This document shows, piece by piece, positions 1 through 13,249 of a DNA stretch of 64,000 bases. The translations under genes were made by a program, and so were the position numbers. Source of the DNA: Ptiloglossa arizonensis (Eukaryota > Arthropoda > Insecta > Hymenoptera > Colletidae); NCBI RefSeq assembly GCF_051014685.1, contig NW_027478719.1:248001-312000 (forward strand), in the 5' to 3' direction. The stretch's first letter is position 1. Every line of letters begins with the position of its first letter. The notes under the pieces are model-generated. The model had not been told where the DNA came from and did no database searches. It saw only the letters and a program-made list of their open reading frames with translations.

Positions 1-1836
1 AATGCTTGAGAAGACGACAAATTTTGCGCAAATCTGCTGTCCCAAACGCTTAACCAGAATAGCCTAGGGAAAAAATACACATACCGTTGTAATCGGGCGA
101 GTTTCTACTTTCAGATGCAACAGGAATTTTTGTGTTTGGTCAATCCGTTCGCGAGATATGGGAGTTTGAAGCTAAGAAATGGTTGAGAAGGCAACAAATT
201 TTTCGCAATTCTGCTGCTCCAAATGCTTAACCAGAATGGCCTAGGGAAGAAAATACACATACCCTTGTAATCGGTCGAGTTTCTACTTTCAGACGCAACA
301 GGAATTTTTGGGTTTGGTCAATCCGTTCGCGAAATATGGGAGTTTGAATCTAAGAAATGGTTGCGAAGACAACAAATTTTTCGCACTTCTGCTGCTCCGA
401 ACGCTTAACCAGAATGGCCTAGGGAAAAAATACACATACCTTTGTAATCGGGAGCGTTTCTACTGTCAGACGCAATCGGAATTTTTGGGTTTGGTCAATC
501 CGTTCGCGAGATATGGGCGCTTGAAGCTAAGAAATGGTTGAGAAGACAACAATCTTTCGCAATTCTGCTGCTCGAAACGCTTAATCAGAATGGCCTAGGG
601 AAAAAGTACACACACCGTTGTAATCGGGCGAGTTTCTACTTTCAGATGCAAGAGGAATTTTTGGGTTTGGTGAATCCGTTCGCGAGATATGGGAGTTTGA
701 AAGTAAGAAATGGTTGAGAAGGCAACAGATTTTGCGCAATTCTGCTGTTCCGAACGCTTAACCAGAATGGCCTAGGGAAAAAATACACATACCGTTGTAA
801 TCGGGCGAGTCTCTACTGCCAGACGCAACAGGAATTTTTGGGTTTGGTCAATCCGTTCGCGAGATATGGGAGTTTGAAGCTAAGAAATGGTTGCGAAGAT
901 AACAAATCTTTCGCACTTCTGCTGCTCCGAACGCTTAACCAGAATGGCCTAGGGAAAAAATACACATACCGTTGTAATCGGGCGAGTCTCTACTGCCAGA
1001 CGCAACAGGAATTTTTGGGTTTGGTCAATCCGTTCGAGAGATATGGGAGTTTGAAGCTCAGAAATGGTTGAGAAGACAACAAATTTTTCGCAATTCTGCT
1101 GCTCCAAACGCTTAACCAGAACGGCCTAGGAAAAAATGCACATGCCGTGGTAATCGGGCGAGTTTCTGCCTTCAGACGCAGCAGGAATTTTTGTGATTGG
1201 TCAAACCGTTCGCGAGATATGGGAGTTTGAATCTAAGAAATGGTTGAGAAGACAACAAATTTTTCGCATATCTGCTGCTCGAAACGCTTAATCAGAATGG
1301 CCTAGGGGAAAAACACACATACCGTTGTAATCGGGCGAGTTTCTACTTTTAGATGCAAGAGGAATTTTTGGGTTTGGTGAATCCGTTCGCGAGATATGGG
1401 TAGTTTGAACCTAAGAAATGGTTGCGAAGGCAACAAATTTTTCGCAATTCTGCTGCTCCAAACGCTTAACCAGAACGGCCTAGGAAAAAATGCACATGCC
1501 GTGGTAATCGGGCGAGTTTCTGCCTTCAGACGCAGCAGGAATTTTTGTGATTGGTCAAACCGTTCGCGAGATATGGGTGTTTGAACCTAAGAAATGGTTG
1601 CGAAGACAACAATTTTTTCTCACTTCTGCTGCCCCGAACGCTTAACCAGAATGGCCTAGGGAAAAAATACACATAACGTTGTAATCGGGCGAGTTTCTAC
1701 TGTCAGACGCAACAGGAATTTTTGGGTTTGGTCAATCCGTTCGCGAGATATGGGCGTTTGAAGCTAAGAAATGGTTGAGAAGACAACAAATTTTTCGCAA
1801 TTCTGCTGCTCGAAACGCTTAATCAGAATGGCCTAG

Positions 1837-2393
1837 GGAAAAAGTACACACACCGTTGTAATCGGGCGAGTTTCTACTTTCAGATGCAAGAGGAATTTTT
1901 GGGTTTGGTGAATCCGTTCGCGAGATATGGGAGTTTGAAAGTAAGAAATAGTTGAGAAGGCAACAGATTTTGCGCAATTCTGCTGTTCCGAACGCTTAAC
2001 CAGAATGGCATAGGGAAAAAATACACATACCGTTGTAATCGGGCGAGTTTCTACTTTCAGATGCAAGAGGAATTTTCGGGTTTAGTGAATCCGTTCGCGA
2101 GATATGCGGGTTTGAAGCTAAGAAATGGTCGAGAAGGCAACAAATTTTTCGCACTTCTGCTGCTCCAAATGCTTAACCAGAATGGCCTAGGGATAAAATA
2201 CACATACCGTTGTAATCGGTCGAGTTTCTACTTTCAGACGCAACAGGAAGTTTTGGGTGTGGTCAATCGGTTCGCGAGATATGGGGGTTTGAAGCTAAGA
2301 AATGGTTGCGAAGACAACAAATCTTTCGCAATTCTGCTGCTCCGAACGCTTAACCAGAATGGCTTAGGGAAAAAATACACATACCGTTGTAAT
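1837..2393 (+). repeat. 5-mer HOR copy 1 (884-bp offset)
   Basis: This segment matches 2721-3277 at an offset of 884 bp, five monomers minus one base. Shared private variants are AAGAGGAATTTTCGGG (about 2066), GAAGTTTTGGGTGTGG (2247) and GGGGGTTTGAAG. Several mismatches separate the copies, so this is an older duplication than those on the right of the window. It ends where copy 1 reads GTAATCCGGCG and copy 2 reads GTAATCGGCG. Confidence 0.75.
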
Positions 2394-2720
2394 CCGGCGA
2401 GTTTCTACTGCCAGACGCAACAGGAATTTTTGGGTTTGGTCAATCCGTTCGCGAGATATGGGAGATTGAAGCTAAGAAATGGTTGAGACGGCAACAAATT
2501 TTTCGCAATTCTGCTGCACCAAACGCTTAACCAGAGTGGTCTAGGGGAAAATGCACATGCCGTTGTAATCGGGCGTGTTTCTGCTTTCAGACGCAGCAGG
2601 AATTTTTGTGATTGGTCATACCGTTCGCGAGATATGGGAGTTTGAATCTAAGAAATGGTTGAGAAGACAACAAATTTTTCGCAATTCTGCTGCTCCAAAC
2701 GCTTAACCAGAATGGTCTAG

Positions 2721-3277
2721 GGAAAAAGTACACACACCGTTGTAATCGGGCGAGTTTCTACTTTCAGATGCAAGAGGAATTTTTGGGTTTGGTGAATCCA
2801 TTCGCGAGATATGGGAGTTTGAAAGTAAGAAATGGTTGAGAAGGCAACAGATTTTGCGCAATTCTGCTGTTCCGAACGCTTAACCAGAATGGCCTAGGGA
2901 AAAAATACACATACCGTTGTAATCGGGCGAGTTTCTACTTTCAGATGCAAGAGGAATTTTCGGGTTTAGTGAATCCGTTCGCGAGATATGCGAGTTTGAA
3001 GCTAAGAAATGGTTGAGAAGGCAACAAATTTTTCGCACTTCTGCTGCTCCAAATGCTTAACCAGAATGGCCTAGGGATAAAATACACATACTGTTGTAAT
3101 CGGTCGAGTTTCTACTTTCAGACGCAACAGGAAGTTTTGGGTGTGGTCAATCGGTTCGCGAGATATGGGGGTTTGAAGCTAAGAAATGGTTGCGAAGACA
3201 ACAAATCTTTCGCACTTCTGCTGCTCCGAACGCTTAACCAGAATGGCTTAGGGAAAAAATACACATACCGTTGTAAT
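2721..3277 (+). repeat. 5-mer HOR copy 2 (884-bp offset)
   Basis: Partner of 1837-2393. GAAGTTTTGG lies at 3131, 884 bp after its counterpart at 2247. The deletion giving GTAATCGGCG near 3280 is a variant that later spreads to several monomers between 7.1 and 16.7 kb. Confidence 0.75.
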
Positions 3278-6200
3278 CGGCGAGTTTCTACTTTCAGGTG
3301 CAACAGGAATTTTTGGGTTAGGTCAATCCGTTCGCGAGATATGGGAGTTTGAACCCAAGAAATGGTTGAGAAGGCAAAAAATTTTTCGCTATTCTGCTGC
3401 TCCAAACGCTTAACCAGAATTGCCTAGTGAAAAAATACACATACCGCTGTAATCGGGCGAGTTTCTACTTTCAGATGCAATAGGAATTTTAGGGTAAGGT
3501 CAATCCGTTCGCGAGATACGGGAGTTTGAAGCCAAGAAATGGTTGAGAAGGTAAAACATTTTTCGCAATTCTGCTGCTCCAAACGCTTAACCAGAATGCC
3601 CTAGGGAAAAAATACGCATATCGTTGTAATCGGGCGAGTTTCTACTTTCAGATGCAATAGGAATTTTTGGGTTCGGTCAATCCGTTCGCGCGATATGGGA
3701 CTTTGAAGCTAAGAAATGGTTGAGAAGACAACAAATTTTTCGCAATTCTGCTGCGCCAAACGCTTAACCAGAATGGGCTAGGGAAAAAATATATATACCG
3801 TCGTAATCGGGAGAGTTTCTACTTTCACACATAACAGGAATTTTTGGGTTAGGTCTATCCGTTCGCGAGATATGGGAGTTTGAAGCTAAGAAATGGTAAA
3901 GAAGACAACAAGTTTTTCGCACTACTGCTGCTCCAAACGCTTAACCAGAATGGCCTAGGGAAAAAATACACATACCGTTGTAATCGGGCGAGTTTCTACT
4001 TTCAGATGCAACAGGAATTTTTGGGTTAGGTCAATCCGTTCGCGAGATATGGGAGTTTGAAGCCAAGAAATGGTTGAGAAGGCAAAAAATTTTTCGCAAT
4101 TCTGCTGCTCCAAACCCTTAACCAGAATTGCCTAGGGAAAAAATACACATACCGCTGTAATCGGGCGAGTTTCTACTTTCAGATGCAATAGGAATTTTTG
4201 GGTTAGGTCAATCCGTTCGCGAGATATGGGAGTTTGAAGCCAAGAAATGGTTGAGAAGGCAAAAGATTTTTCGCAATTCTGCTGCTCCAAACGCTTAACC
4301 AGAATGGCTTAGGGGAAAAATACGCATATCGTTGTAATCGGGTGAGTTTCTACTTTCAGATGCAATAGGAATTTTTGGGTTAGGTCAATCCGTCCGCGAG
4401 ATATGGGAGTTTGAAGACAAGAAATGTTTGAGAAGGCAAAAAATTTTTCGCAATTATGCTGCTGCAAACGCTTAACCAGAATGGCCTATGGAAAAAATAC
4501 ACATACCGTTGTAATCGAGCGAGTTTCTACTTTCAGATGCAATAGGAATTTTTGGGTTAGGTCAATCCGTTCGCGAGATATGGGAGTTTGAAGCCAAGAA
4601 ATGGTTGAGAAGGCAAGAAATTTTTCGCAATTCTGCTGCTCCAAACGCTTAACCAGAATGGCCTGTGGAAAAAATACACATACCGTTGTAATCGGGCGAG
4701 TTTCTACTTTCAGATGCAATAGGAATTTTTGGGTTACGTCAATCCGTGCGCGAGATTTGGGAGTTTGAAGCGAAGAAATGGTTGAGAAGACAATAAATTT
4801 TTCGCACTTCTGCTGCTCCAATCGCGTAACCTGTATGGCCTAAGGGAAAAATACACGTACCGTTGTAATCGGGCGAGTTTCTACTTTCAGATGCAATAGG
4901 AATTTTTGGGTTACGTCAATCCGTTCGCGAGATTTGGTAGTTTGAAGCTAAGAAATGGTTGAGAAGACAACAAATTTTTCGCAATTCTGCTGCTGCAAAC
5001 GCTTAACCAGAATGGCCTATGGAAAAAATACACATACCGTTGTAATCGAGCGAGTTTCTACTTTCAGATGCAATAGGAATTTTTGGGTTAGGTCAATCCG
5101 TTCGCGAGATATGGGAGTTTGAAGCCAAGAAATGGTTGAGAAGGCAAAAAATTTTTCGCACTTCTGCTGCTCCAAACGCTTAACCAGAATGGCCTAGGGA
5201 AAAAAATACGCATATCGTTATAATCGGGCGAGTTTCTACTTTCAGACGCAGCAGGAATTTTTGGGTTAGGTCAATCCGTTCGCGAGATATGGGAGTTTGA
5301 AGACAGGAAATGGTTGAGAAGGCAAAAAATTTTTCGCAATTCTGCTGCTCCAAAGGCTTAACCAGAATGGCCTAGGGAAAAAATACACATACCGTTGTAA
5401 TCGAGCGAGTTTCTACTTTCAGACGCAATAGGAATTTTTGGGTTAGGTCAATCCGTCCGCGAGATATGGGAGTTTGAAGACAAGAAATGGTTGCGAAGCC
5501 AAAAAATTTTTCGCAATTATGCTGCTACAAACGCTTAACCAGAATGGCCTATGGAAAAAATACACATACCGTTGTAATCGGGCGAGTTTCCACTTTCAGA
5601 TGCAACAGGAATTTTTGGGTTAGGTCAATCCGTTCGCGAGATATGGGAGTTTGAAGACAGGAAATGGTTGAGAAGGCAAAAAATTTTTCGCAATTCTGCT
5701 GCTCCAAAGGCTTAACCAGAATGGCCTAGGGAAAAAATACACATACCGTTGTAATCGAGCGAGTTTCTACTTTCAGATGCAATAGGAATTTTTGGGTTAG
5801 GTCAATCCGTTCGCGAGATATGGGAGTTTGAAGCCAAGAAATGGTTGAGAAGGCAAAAAATTTTTCGCACTTCTGCTGCTCCAAACGCTTAACCAGAATG
5901 GCCTAGGGAAAAAATACGCATATCGTTATAATCGGGCGAGTTTCTACTTTCAGACGCAGCAGGAATTTTTGGGTTTGGTCAAACCGTTCGCGAGATATGG
6001 GACTTTGAAGCTAAGAAATGGTTGAGAAGACAACAAATTTTTCGCAATTCTGCTGCTCCAAATGCTTAACCAGAATGGGCTAGGGAAAAAATACACGTAC
6101 CGTTGTAATCGGGCGAGTTTCTACTTTCACACGCAACAGGAATTTTTGGGTTAGGTCAATCCGTACGCGAGATATGGGAGTTTGAAACCAAGAAATGGTT

Positions 6201-7284
6201 GAGAAGACAAAAAATTTTTCGCAATTCTGCTGCTCCAAACGCTTAACCAGAATGGCCTATGGAAAAAATACACATACCGTTGTAATCGGGCGAGTTTCTA
6301 CTTTCAGATGCTACAGGAATTTTTGGGTTAGGTCAATCTGTTCGCGAGATATGGGAGTTTGAAGCCAAGAAATGGTTGAGAAGGCAAAACATTTTTCGCA
6401 ATTCTGCTGCTCCAAACGCTTAACCAGAATGGCCTAGGGAAAAAATACGCATATCGTTATAATCGGGCCAGTTTCTACTTTCAGACGCAGCACGAATTTT
6501 TGGGCTTGGTCAATCCGTTCGCGAGATATGGGACTTTGAAGCTAAGAAATGGTTGAGAAGACAACAAATTTTTCGCAATTCTGCTGCTCCAAACGCTTAA
6601 CCAGAATGGGCTAGGGAAAAAATACACGTACCGTTGTAATCGGGCGAGTTTCTACTTTCACACGCAACAGGAATTTTTGGGTTAGGTCAATCCGTCCGCG
6701 AGATATGGGAGTTTGAAGCCAAGAAATGGTTGAGAAGACAAAAAATTTTTCGCAATTCTGCTGCTCCAAACGCTTAACCAGAATGGCCTATGGAAAAAAT
6801 ACACATACCGCTGTAATCGGGCGAGTTTCTACTTTCAGATGCAACAGGAATTTTTGGGTTAGGTCAATCCGTTCGCGAGATATGGGAGTTTGAAGCCAAG
6901 AAATGGTTGAGAAGACAAAAAATTTTTCGCAATTCTGCTGCTCCACACGCTTAACCAGAATGGCCTATGGAAAAAATACACATACCGTTGTAATCGGGCG
7001 AGTTTCTACTTTCGGACGCAACAGGAACTTTTGGGTTAGGTCAATCCGTTCGCGTGATATGGGAGTTTGAAGCCAAGAAATGGTTTAGAAGGCAAAAAAT
7101 TTTTCGCAATTCTGCTGCTCCAAACGCTTAACCAGATTGGCCTAGGGAAAAAATACACATACTGTTGTAATCGGCGAGTTTCTACTTTCAGGTGCAACAG
7201 GAATTTTTGGGTTAGGTCAATCCGTTCGCGATATATGGGAGTTTGAAGCCAAGAAATGGTTGAGAAGGCAAAACATTTTTCGCA

Positions 7285-7770
7285 ATTCTGCTGCTCCAAA
7301 CGCTTAACCAGAGTTGCCTAGGGAAAAAATACACATACCGCTGTAATCGGGCGAGTTTCTACTTTCAGATGCAATAGGAATTTTTGGGTTAGGTCAATCC
7401 GTTCGCGAGATATGGGAGTTTGAAGCCAAGAAATGGTTGAGAAGGTAAAACATTTTTTGCAATTCTGCTGCTCCAAACCCTTAACCAGAATTGCCTAGGG
7501 AAAAAATACACATACCGCTGTAATCGGGCGAGTTTCTACTTTCAGATGCAACAGGAATTTTTGGGTTAGGTCAATCCGTTCGCGAGATATGGGAGTTTGA
7601 AGCCAAGAAATGGTTGAGAAGGCAAAAGATTTTTCACAATTCTGCTGCTCCAAACGCTTAACCAGAATGGCTTTGGGAAAAAATACGCATACCGTTATAA
7701 TCGGGCGAGTTTCTACTTTCAGACGCAGCAGGAATTCTTGGGTTTGGTCAATCCGTTCGCGAGATATGGG
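7285..7770 (+). repeat. 5-mer HOR copy 1 (885-bp offset)
   Basis: Matches 8170-8655 at an offset of 885 bp. Shared private variants are GGTAAAACATTTTTTGC (7445), CCAAACCCTTAACC, GGCTTTGGG and GGAATTCTTGGG. The match ends where copy 1 has GGGACTTTGAAGCT and copy 2 has GGGAGTTTGAAGCC. Confidence 0.8.
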
Positions 7771-8169
7771 ACTTTGAAGCTAAGAAATGGTTGAGAAGAC
7801 AACAAATTTTTCGCAATTCTGCTGCTCCAAACGCTTAAGCAGAATGGGCTAGGGAAAAAATACACGTACCGTTGTAATCGGGCGAGTTTCTACTTTCACA
7901 CGCAACAGGAATTTTTGGGTTAGGTCAATCCGTCCGCGAGATATGGTGGTTTGAAACCAAGAAATGGTTGAGAAGACAAAAAATTTTTCGCAATTCTGCT
8001 GCTCCAAACGCTTAACCAGAATGGCCTATGGAAAAAATACACATACCGTTGTAATCGGGCGAGGTTCTACTTTCAGATGCTACAGGAATTTTTGGGTTAG
8101 GTCAATCCGTTCGCGAGATATGGGAGTTTGAAGCCAAGAAATGGTTGAGAAAGTAAAACATTTTTCGCA

Positions 8170-8655
8170 ATTCTGCTGCTCCAAACGCTTAACCAGAGTT
8201 GCCTAGGGAAAAAATACACATACCGCTGTAATCGGGCGAGTTTCTACTTTCAGATGCAATAGGAATTTTTGGGTTAGGTCAATCCGTTCGCGAGATATGG
8301 GAGTTTGAAGCCAAGAAATGGTTGAGAAGGTAAAACATTTTTTGCAATTCTGCTGCTCCAAACCCTTAACCAGAATTGCCTAGGGAAAAAATACACATAC
8401 CGCTGTAATCGGGCGAGTTTCTACTTTCAGATGCAACAGGAATTTTTGGGTTAGGTCAATCCGTTCGCGAGATATGGGAGTTTGAAGCCAAGAAATGGTT
8501 GAGAAGGCAAAAGATTTTTCACAATTCTGCTGCTCCAAACGCTTAACCAGAATGGCTTTGGGAAAAAATACGCATACCGTTATAATCGGGCGAGTTTCTA
8601 CTTTCAGACGCAGCAGGAATTCTTGGGTTTGGTCAATCCGTTCGCGAGATATGGG
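8170..8655 (+). repeat. 5-mer HOR copy 2 (885-bp offset)
   Basis: Partner of 7285-7770, including the rare GGAATTCTTGGG base change near 8620 (EcoRI-like GAATTC). Confidence 0.8.
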
Positions 8656-10187
8656 AGTTTGAAGCCAAGAAATGGTTGAGAATGCAAACAATTTTTCGCT
8701 ATTCTGCTGCTCCAAACTCTTAACCAGAATAGGCTATTGAAAAAATACACATACCGTTGTAATCGGGCGAGTTTCTACTTTCACACGCAACAGGAATTTT
8801 TGGGTTAGGTCTATCCGTTCGCGAGATATGGGAGTTTGAAGCCAAGAAATGGTTGAGAAAGCATACAATTTTTGGTAATTCTGCTGATCCAAACCCTTAT
8901 CCAGAATGCCCTAGGGAAAAAATATACATACCGCTGTAGTCGGGCGAGTTTATACTTTCAGATGCAATAGGAATTTTTGGGTTAGGTCCATCCGTTCGCT
9001 AGATATGGCAGTTTGAAGCCAAGAAATGGTTGAGACGGCAAAAAATTTTTCGCAATTCTGCTGCTCCAAACGCTTAACCAGAATGGCCTAGGGAAAAAAT
9101 ACACATACCGTTGTAATCGGGCGAGTTTCTACTTTCAGACGCAACAGGAACTTTTGGGTTAGGTCAATCCGTTCGCGTGATATGGGAGTTTGAAGCCAAG
9201 AAATGGTTTAGAAGGCAAAAAATTTTTCGCAATTCTGCTGCTCCAAACGCTTAACCAGAATGGCCTAGGGAAAAAATACACATACTGTTGTAATCGGCGA
9301 GTTTCTACTTTCAGGTGCAACAGGAATTTTTGGGTTAGGTCAATCCGTTCGCGATATATGGGAGTTTGAAGCCAAGAAATGTTTGAGAAGGCAACAAATT
9401 TTTCGCAATTCTGCTGCTCCAAACGCTTAACCAGAATTGCCTAGGGAAAAAATACACATACCGCTGTAATCGGGCGAGTTTCTACTTTCAGATGCAATAG
9501 GAATTTTTGGGTTAGGTCCATCCGTTCGCTAGATATGGCAGTTTGAAGCCAAGAAATGGTTGAGACGGCAAAAAATTTTTCGCAATTCTGCTGCTCCAAA
9601 CGCTTAACCAGAATGGCCTAGGGAAAAAATACACATACCGTTGTAATCGGGCGAGTTTCTACTTTCAGACGCAACAGGAACTTTTGGGTTAGGTCAATCC
9701 GTTCGCGTGATATGGGAGTTTGAAGCCAAGAAATGGTTTAGAAGGCAAAAAATTTTTCGCAATTCTGCTGCTCCAAACGCTTAACCAGAATGGCCTAGGG
9801 AAAAAATACACATACTGTTGTAATCGGCGAGTTTCTACTTTCAGGTGCAACAGGAATTTTTGGGTTAGGTCAATCCGTTCGCGTGATATGGGAGTTTGAA
9901 GCCAAGAAATGGTTTAGAAGGCAAAAAATTTTTCGCAATTCTGCTGCTCCAAACGCTTAACCAGAATGGCCTAGGGAAAAAATACACATACTGTTGTAAT
10001 CGGCGAGTTTCTACTTTCAGGTGCAACAGGAATTTTTGGGTTAGGTCAATCCGTTCGCGATATATGGGAGTTTGAAGCCAAGAAATGGTTGAGAAGGCAA
10101 AAAATTTTTTGCAATTCTGCTGCTCCAAACGCTTAACCAGAATGCCCTAGGGAAAAAATACGCATATCGTTATAATCGGGCGAGTTC

Positions 10188-13100
10188 CTACTTTCAGACG
10201 CAGCAGGAATTTTTGGGTTTGGTCAATCCGTTCGCGAGATATGGGACTTTGAAGCTAAGAAATGGTTGAGAAGACAACAAATTTTTCGCAATTCTGCTGC
10301 TCCAAACGCTTAACCAGAATGGGCTAGGGAAAAAATACACGTACCGTTGTAATCGGGCGAGTTTCTACTTTCACACGCAACAGGAATTTTTGGGTTAGGT
10401 CAATCCGTCCGCGAGATATGGGAGTTTGAAGCCAAGAAATGGTTGAGAAGACAAAAAATTTTTCGCAATTCTGCTGCTCCAAACGCTTAACCAGAATGGC
10501 CTATGGAAAAAATACAAATACCGTTGTAATCGGGCGAGTTTCTACTTTCAGATGCAACAGGAATTTTTGGGTTAGGTCAATCCGTTCGCGAGATATGGGA
10601 GTTTGAAGCCAAGAAATGGTTGAGAAGACAAAAAATTTTTCGCAATTCTGCTGCTCCAAACGCTTAACCGGAATGGCCTAGGGAAAAAATACACATACCG
10701 CTGTAATCGGGCGAGTTTCTACTTTCAGATGCAACAGGAATTTTGGGTTAGGTCAATCCGTTCGCGATATATGGGAGTTTGAAGCCAAGAAATGGTTGAG
10801 AAGGCAAAACATTTTTCGCAATTCTGCTGCTCCAAAAGCTTAACCAGAATTGCCTAGGGAAAAAATACACATACCGCTGTAATCGGGCGAGTTTCTACTT
10901 TCAGATGCAATAGGAATTTTTGGGTTAGGTCAATCCGTTCGCGAGATATGGGAGTTTGAAGCCAAGAAATGGTTGAGAAGGTAAAACATTTTTTGCAATT
11001 CTGCTGCTCCAAACCCTTAACCAGAATTGCCTAGGGAAAAAATACACATACCGTTGTAACCGGGCGAGTTTCTACTTTCAGATGCAATAGGAATTTTTGG
11101 GTTAGGTCAATCCGTTCGCGATATATGGGAGTTTGAAGCCAAGAAATGGTTGAGAAGGCAAAACATTTTTCGCAATTCTGCTGCTCCAAAAGCTTAACCA
11201 GAATTGCCTAGGGAAAAAATACACATACCGCTGTAATCGGGCGAGTTTCTACTTTCAGATGCAATAGGAATTTTTGGGTTAGGTCAATCCGTTCGCGAGA
11301 TATGGGAGTTTGAAGCCAAGAAATGGTTGAGAAGGTAAAACATTTTTTGCAATTCTGCTGCTCCAAACCCTTAACCAGAATTGCCTAGGGAAAAAATACA
11401 CATACCGCTGTAATCGGGCGAGTTTCGACTTTCAGATGCAATAGGAATTTTTGGGTTGTGGTCAATCCGTTCGCGAGATATGGGAGTTTGAAGCCAAGAA
11501 ATGGTTGAGAAGGCAAAAGATTTTTCACAATTCTGCTGCTCCAAACGCTTAACCAGAATGGCTTTGGGAAAAAATACGCATATCGTTATAATCGGGCGAG
11601 TTTCTACTTTCAGACGCAGCAGGAATTTTTGGGTTTGGTCAATCCGTTCGCGAGATATGGGACTTTGAAGCTAAGAAATGGCTGAGAAGACAACAAATTT
11701 TTCGCAATTCTGCTGCTCCAAACGCTTAACCAGAATGGGCTAGGGAAAAATACACGTACCGTTGTAATCGGGCGAGTTTCTACTTTCACACGCAACAGGA
11801 ATTTTTGGGTTAGGTCAATCCGTCCGCGAGATATGGGAGTTTGAAGCCAAGAAATGGTTGAGAAGACAAAAAATTTTTCGCAATTCTGCTGCTCCAAACG
11901 CTTAACCAGAATGGCCTATGGAAAAAATACAAATACCGTTGTAATCGGGCGAGTTTCTACTTTCAGATGCAACAGGAATTTTTGGGTTAGGTCAATCCGT
12001 TCGCGAGATATGGGAGTTTGAAGCCAAGAAATGGTTGGGAAGACAAAAAATTTTTCGCAATTCTGCTGCTCCAAACGCTTAACCGGAATGGCCTAGGGAA
12101 AAAATACACATACCGCTGTAATCGGGCGAGTTTCTACTTTCAGATGCAACAGGAATTTTGGGTTAGGTCAATCCGTTCGCGATATATGGGAGTTTGAAGC
12201 CAAGAAATGGTTGAGAAGGCAAAACATTTTTCGCAATTCTGCTGCTCCAAAAGCTTAACCAGAATTGCCTAGGGAAAAAATACACATACCGCTGTAATCG
12301 GGCGAGTTTCTACTTTCAGATGCAATAGGAATTTTTGGGTTAGGTCAATCCGTTCGCGAGATATGGGAGTTTGAAGCCAAGAAATGGTTGAGAAGGTAAA
12401 ACATTTTTTGCAATTTTGCTGCTCCAAACCCTTAACCAGAATTGCCTAGGGAAAAAATACACATACCGTTGTAACCGGGCGAGTTTCTACTTTCAGATGC
12501 AATAGGAATTTTTGGGTTAGGTCAATCCGTTCGCGATATATGGGAGTTTGAAGCCAAGAAATGGTTGAGAAGGCAAAACATTTTTCGCAATTCTGCTGCT
12601 CCAAAAGCTTAACCAGAATTGCCTAGGGAAAAAATACACATACCGCTGTAATCGGGCGAGTTTCTACTTTCAGATGCAATAGGAATTTTTGGGTTAGGTC
12701 AATCCGTTCGCGAGATATGGGAGTTTGAAGCCAAGAAATGTTTGAGAAGGTAAAACATTTTTTGCAATTCTGCTGCTCCAAACCCTTAACCAGAATTGCC
12801 TAGGGAAAAAATACACATACCGCTGTAATCGGGCGAGTTTCTACTTTCAGATGCAATAGGAATTTTTGGTTGTGGTCAATCCGTTCGCGAGATATGGGAG
12901 TTTGAAGCCAAGAAATGGTTGAGAAGGCAAAAGATTTTTCACAATTCTGCTGCTCCAAACGCTTAACCAGAATGGCTTTGGGAAAAAATACGCATATCGT
13001 TATAATCGGGCGAGTTTCTACTTTCAGACGCAGCAGGAATTTTTGGGTTTGGTCAATCCGTTCGCGAGATATGGGACTTTGAAGCTAAGAAATGGCTGAG

Positions 13101-13249
13101 AAGACAACAAATTTTTCGCAATTCTGCTGCTCCAAACGCTTAACCAGAATGGGCTAGGGAAAAATACACGTACCGTTGTAATCGGGCGAGTTTCTACTTT
13201 CACACGCAACAGGAATTTTTGGGTTAGGTCAATCCGTCCGCGAGATATG
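10188..13249 (+). repeat. Tandem 8-mer HOR, two copies (1414-bp period)
   Basis: 10188-11835 aligns with 11602-13249 at 1414-1415 bp. Diagnostic pairs are CAACAGGAATTTTGGG at about 10731 and 12146, GCTGAGAAGACAAC at 11681 and 13095, and GGTTGTGGTC at about 11455 and 12870. The few differences seen are single bases, for example a T at about 12416 giving AATTTTGCTG and a missing G at about 12868. The matched stretch is longer than the period, so this is a true tandem duplication by unequal exchange. Confidence 0.88.

Larger units (their letters stand above)
1..3300 (+). repeat. Left divergent block of the satellite
   Basis: About 18 monomers with the highest mutual divergence in the window. 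Unit lengths wander between 176 and 178 bp. They typically have GGGTTTGG rather than GGGTTAGG, CAACAGG or CAAGAGG rather than CAATAGG, and a mix of GGTTGAGAAG and GGTTGCGAAG. Older higher-order structure is still visible: a GCCTTCAGACGCAGC-type monomer recurs at a 354-bp offset (2-mer, CATGCC at 1141 and 1495), open frames recur at 530 bp (3-mer), and AAAAAGTACACAC recurs at about 601, 1841 and 2725 (7-mer, then 5-mer). Loss of the usual in-frame stops makes short open frames here; they are not genes. Confidence 0.85.
3301..10187 (+). repeat. Transitional satellite block
   Basis: About 39 monomers in which GGGTTAGGTC and CAATAGG become the common forms, while GGGTTTGG survives mainly in copies with GACGCAGCAGG. 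Distinct subfamilies appear: ACGCATATCGTTATAATCGG copies, GGTAAAACATTTTTTGC copies, TCACACGCAACAGG copies with GGGCTAGGG, and CTGTTGTAATCGGCG copies lacking one base. Short-range duplication is common: 5-mer (7.3/8.2 kb), 3-mer (GAGACGG at about 9034 and 9564) and 4-mer (about 9159 and 9865). No longer HOR dominates. There is nothing in this stretch besides satellite monomers. Confidence 0.85.

Noticed and set aside
2061..2486. Open frame of 141 codons on the plus strand, and similar frames at 308-541, 838-1071, 1396-1584 and 3053-3352
   Set aside because: All are translations of the same 177-bp satellite. Neighbouring monomers carry TGA or TAG at the equivalent codon, frames break with one-base indels, and no start context, domain or conserved codon pattern is visible.
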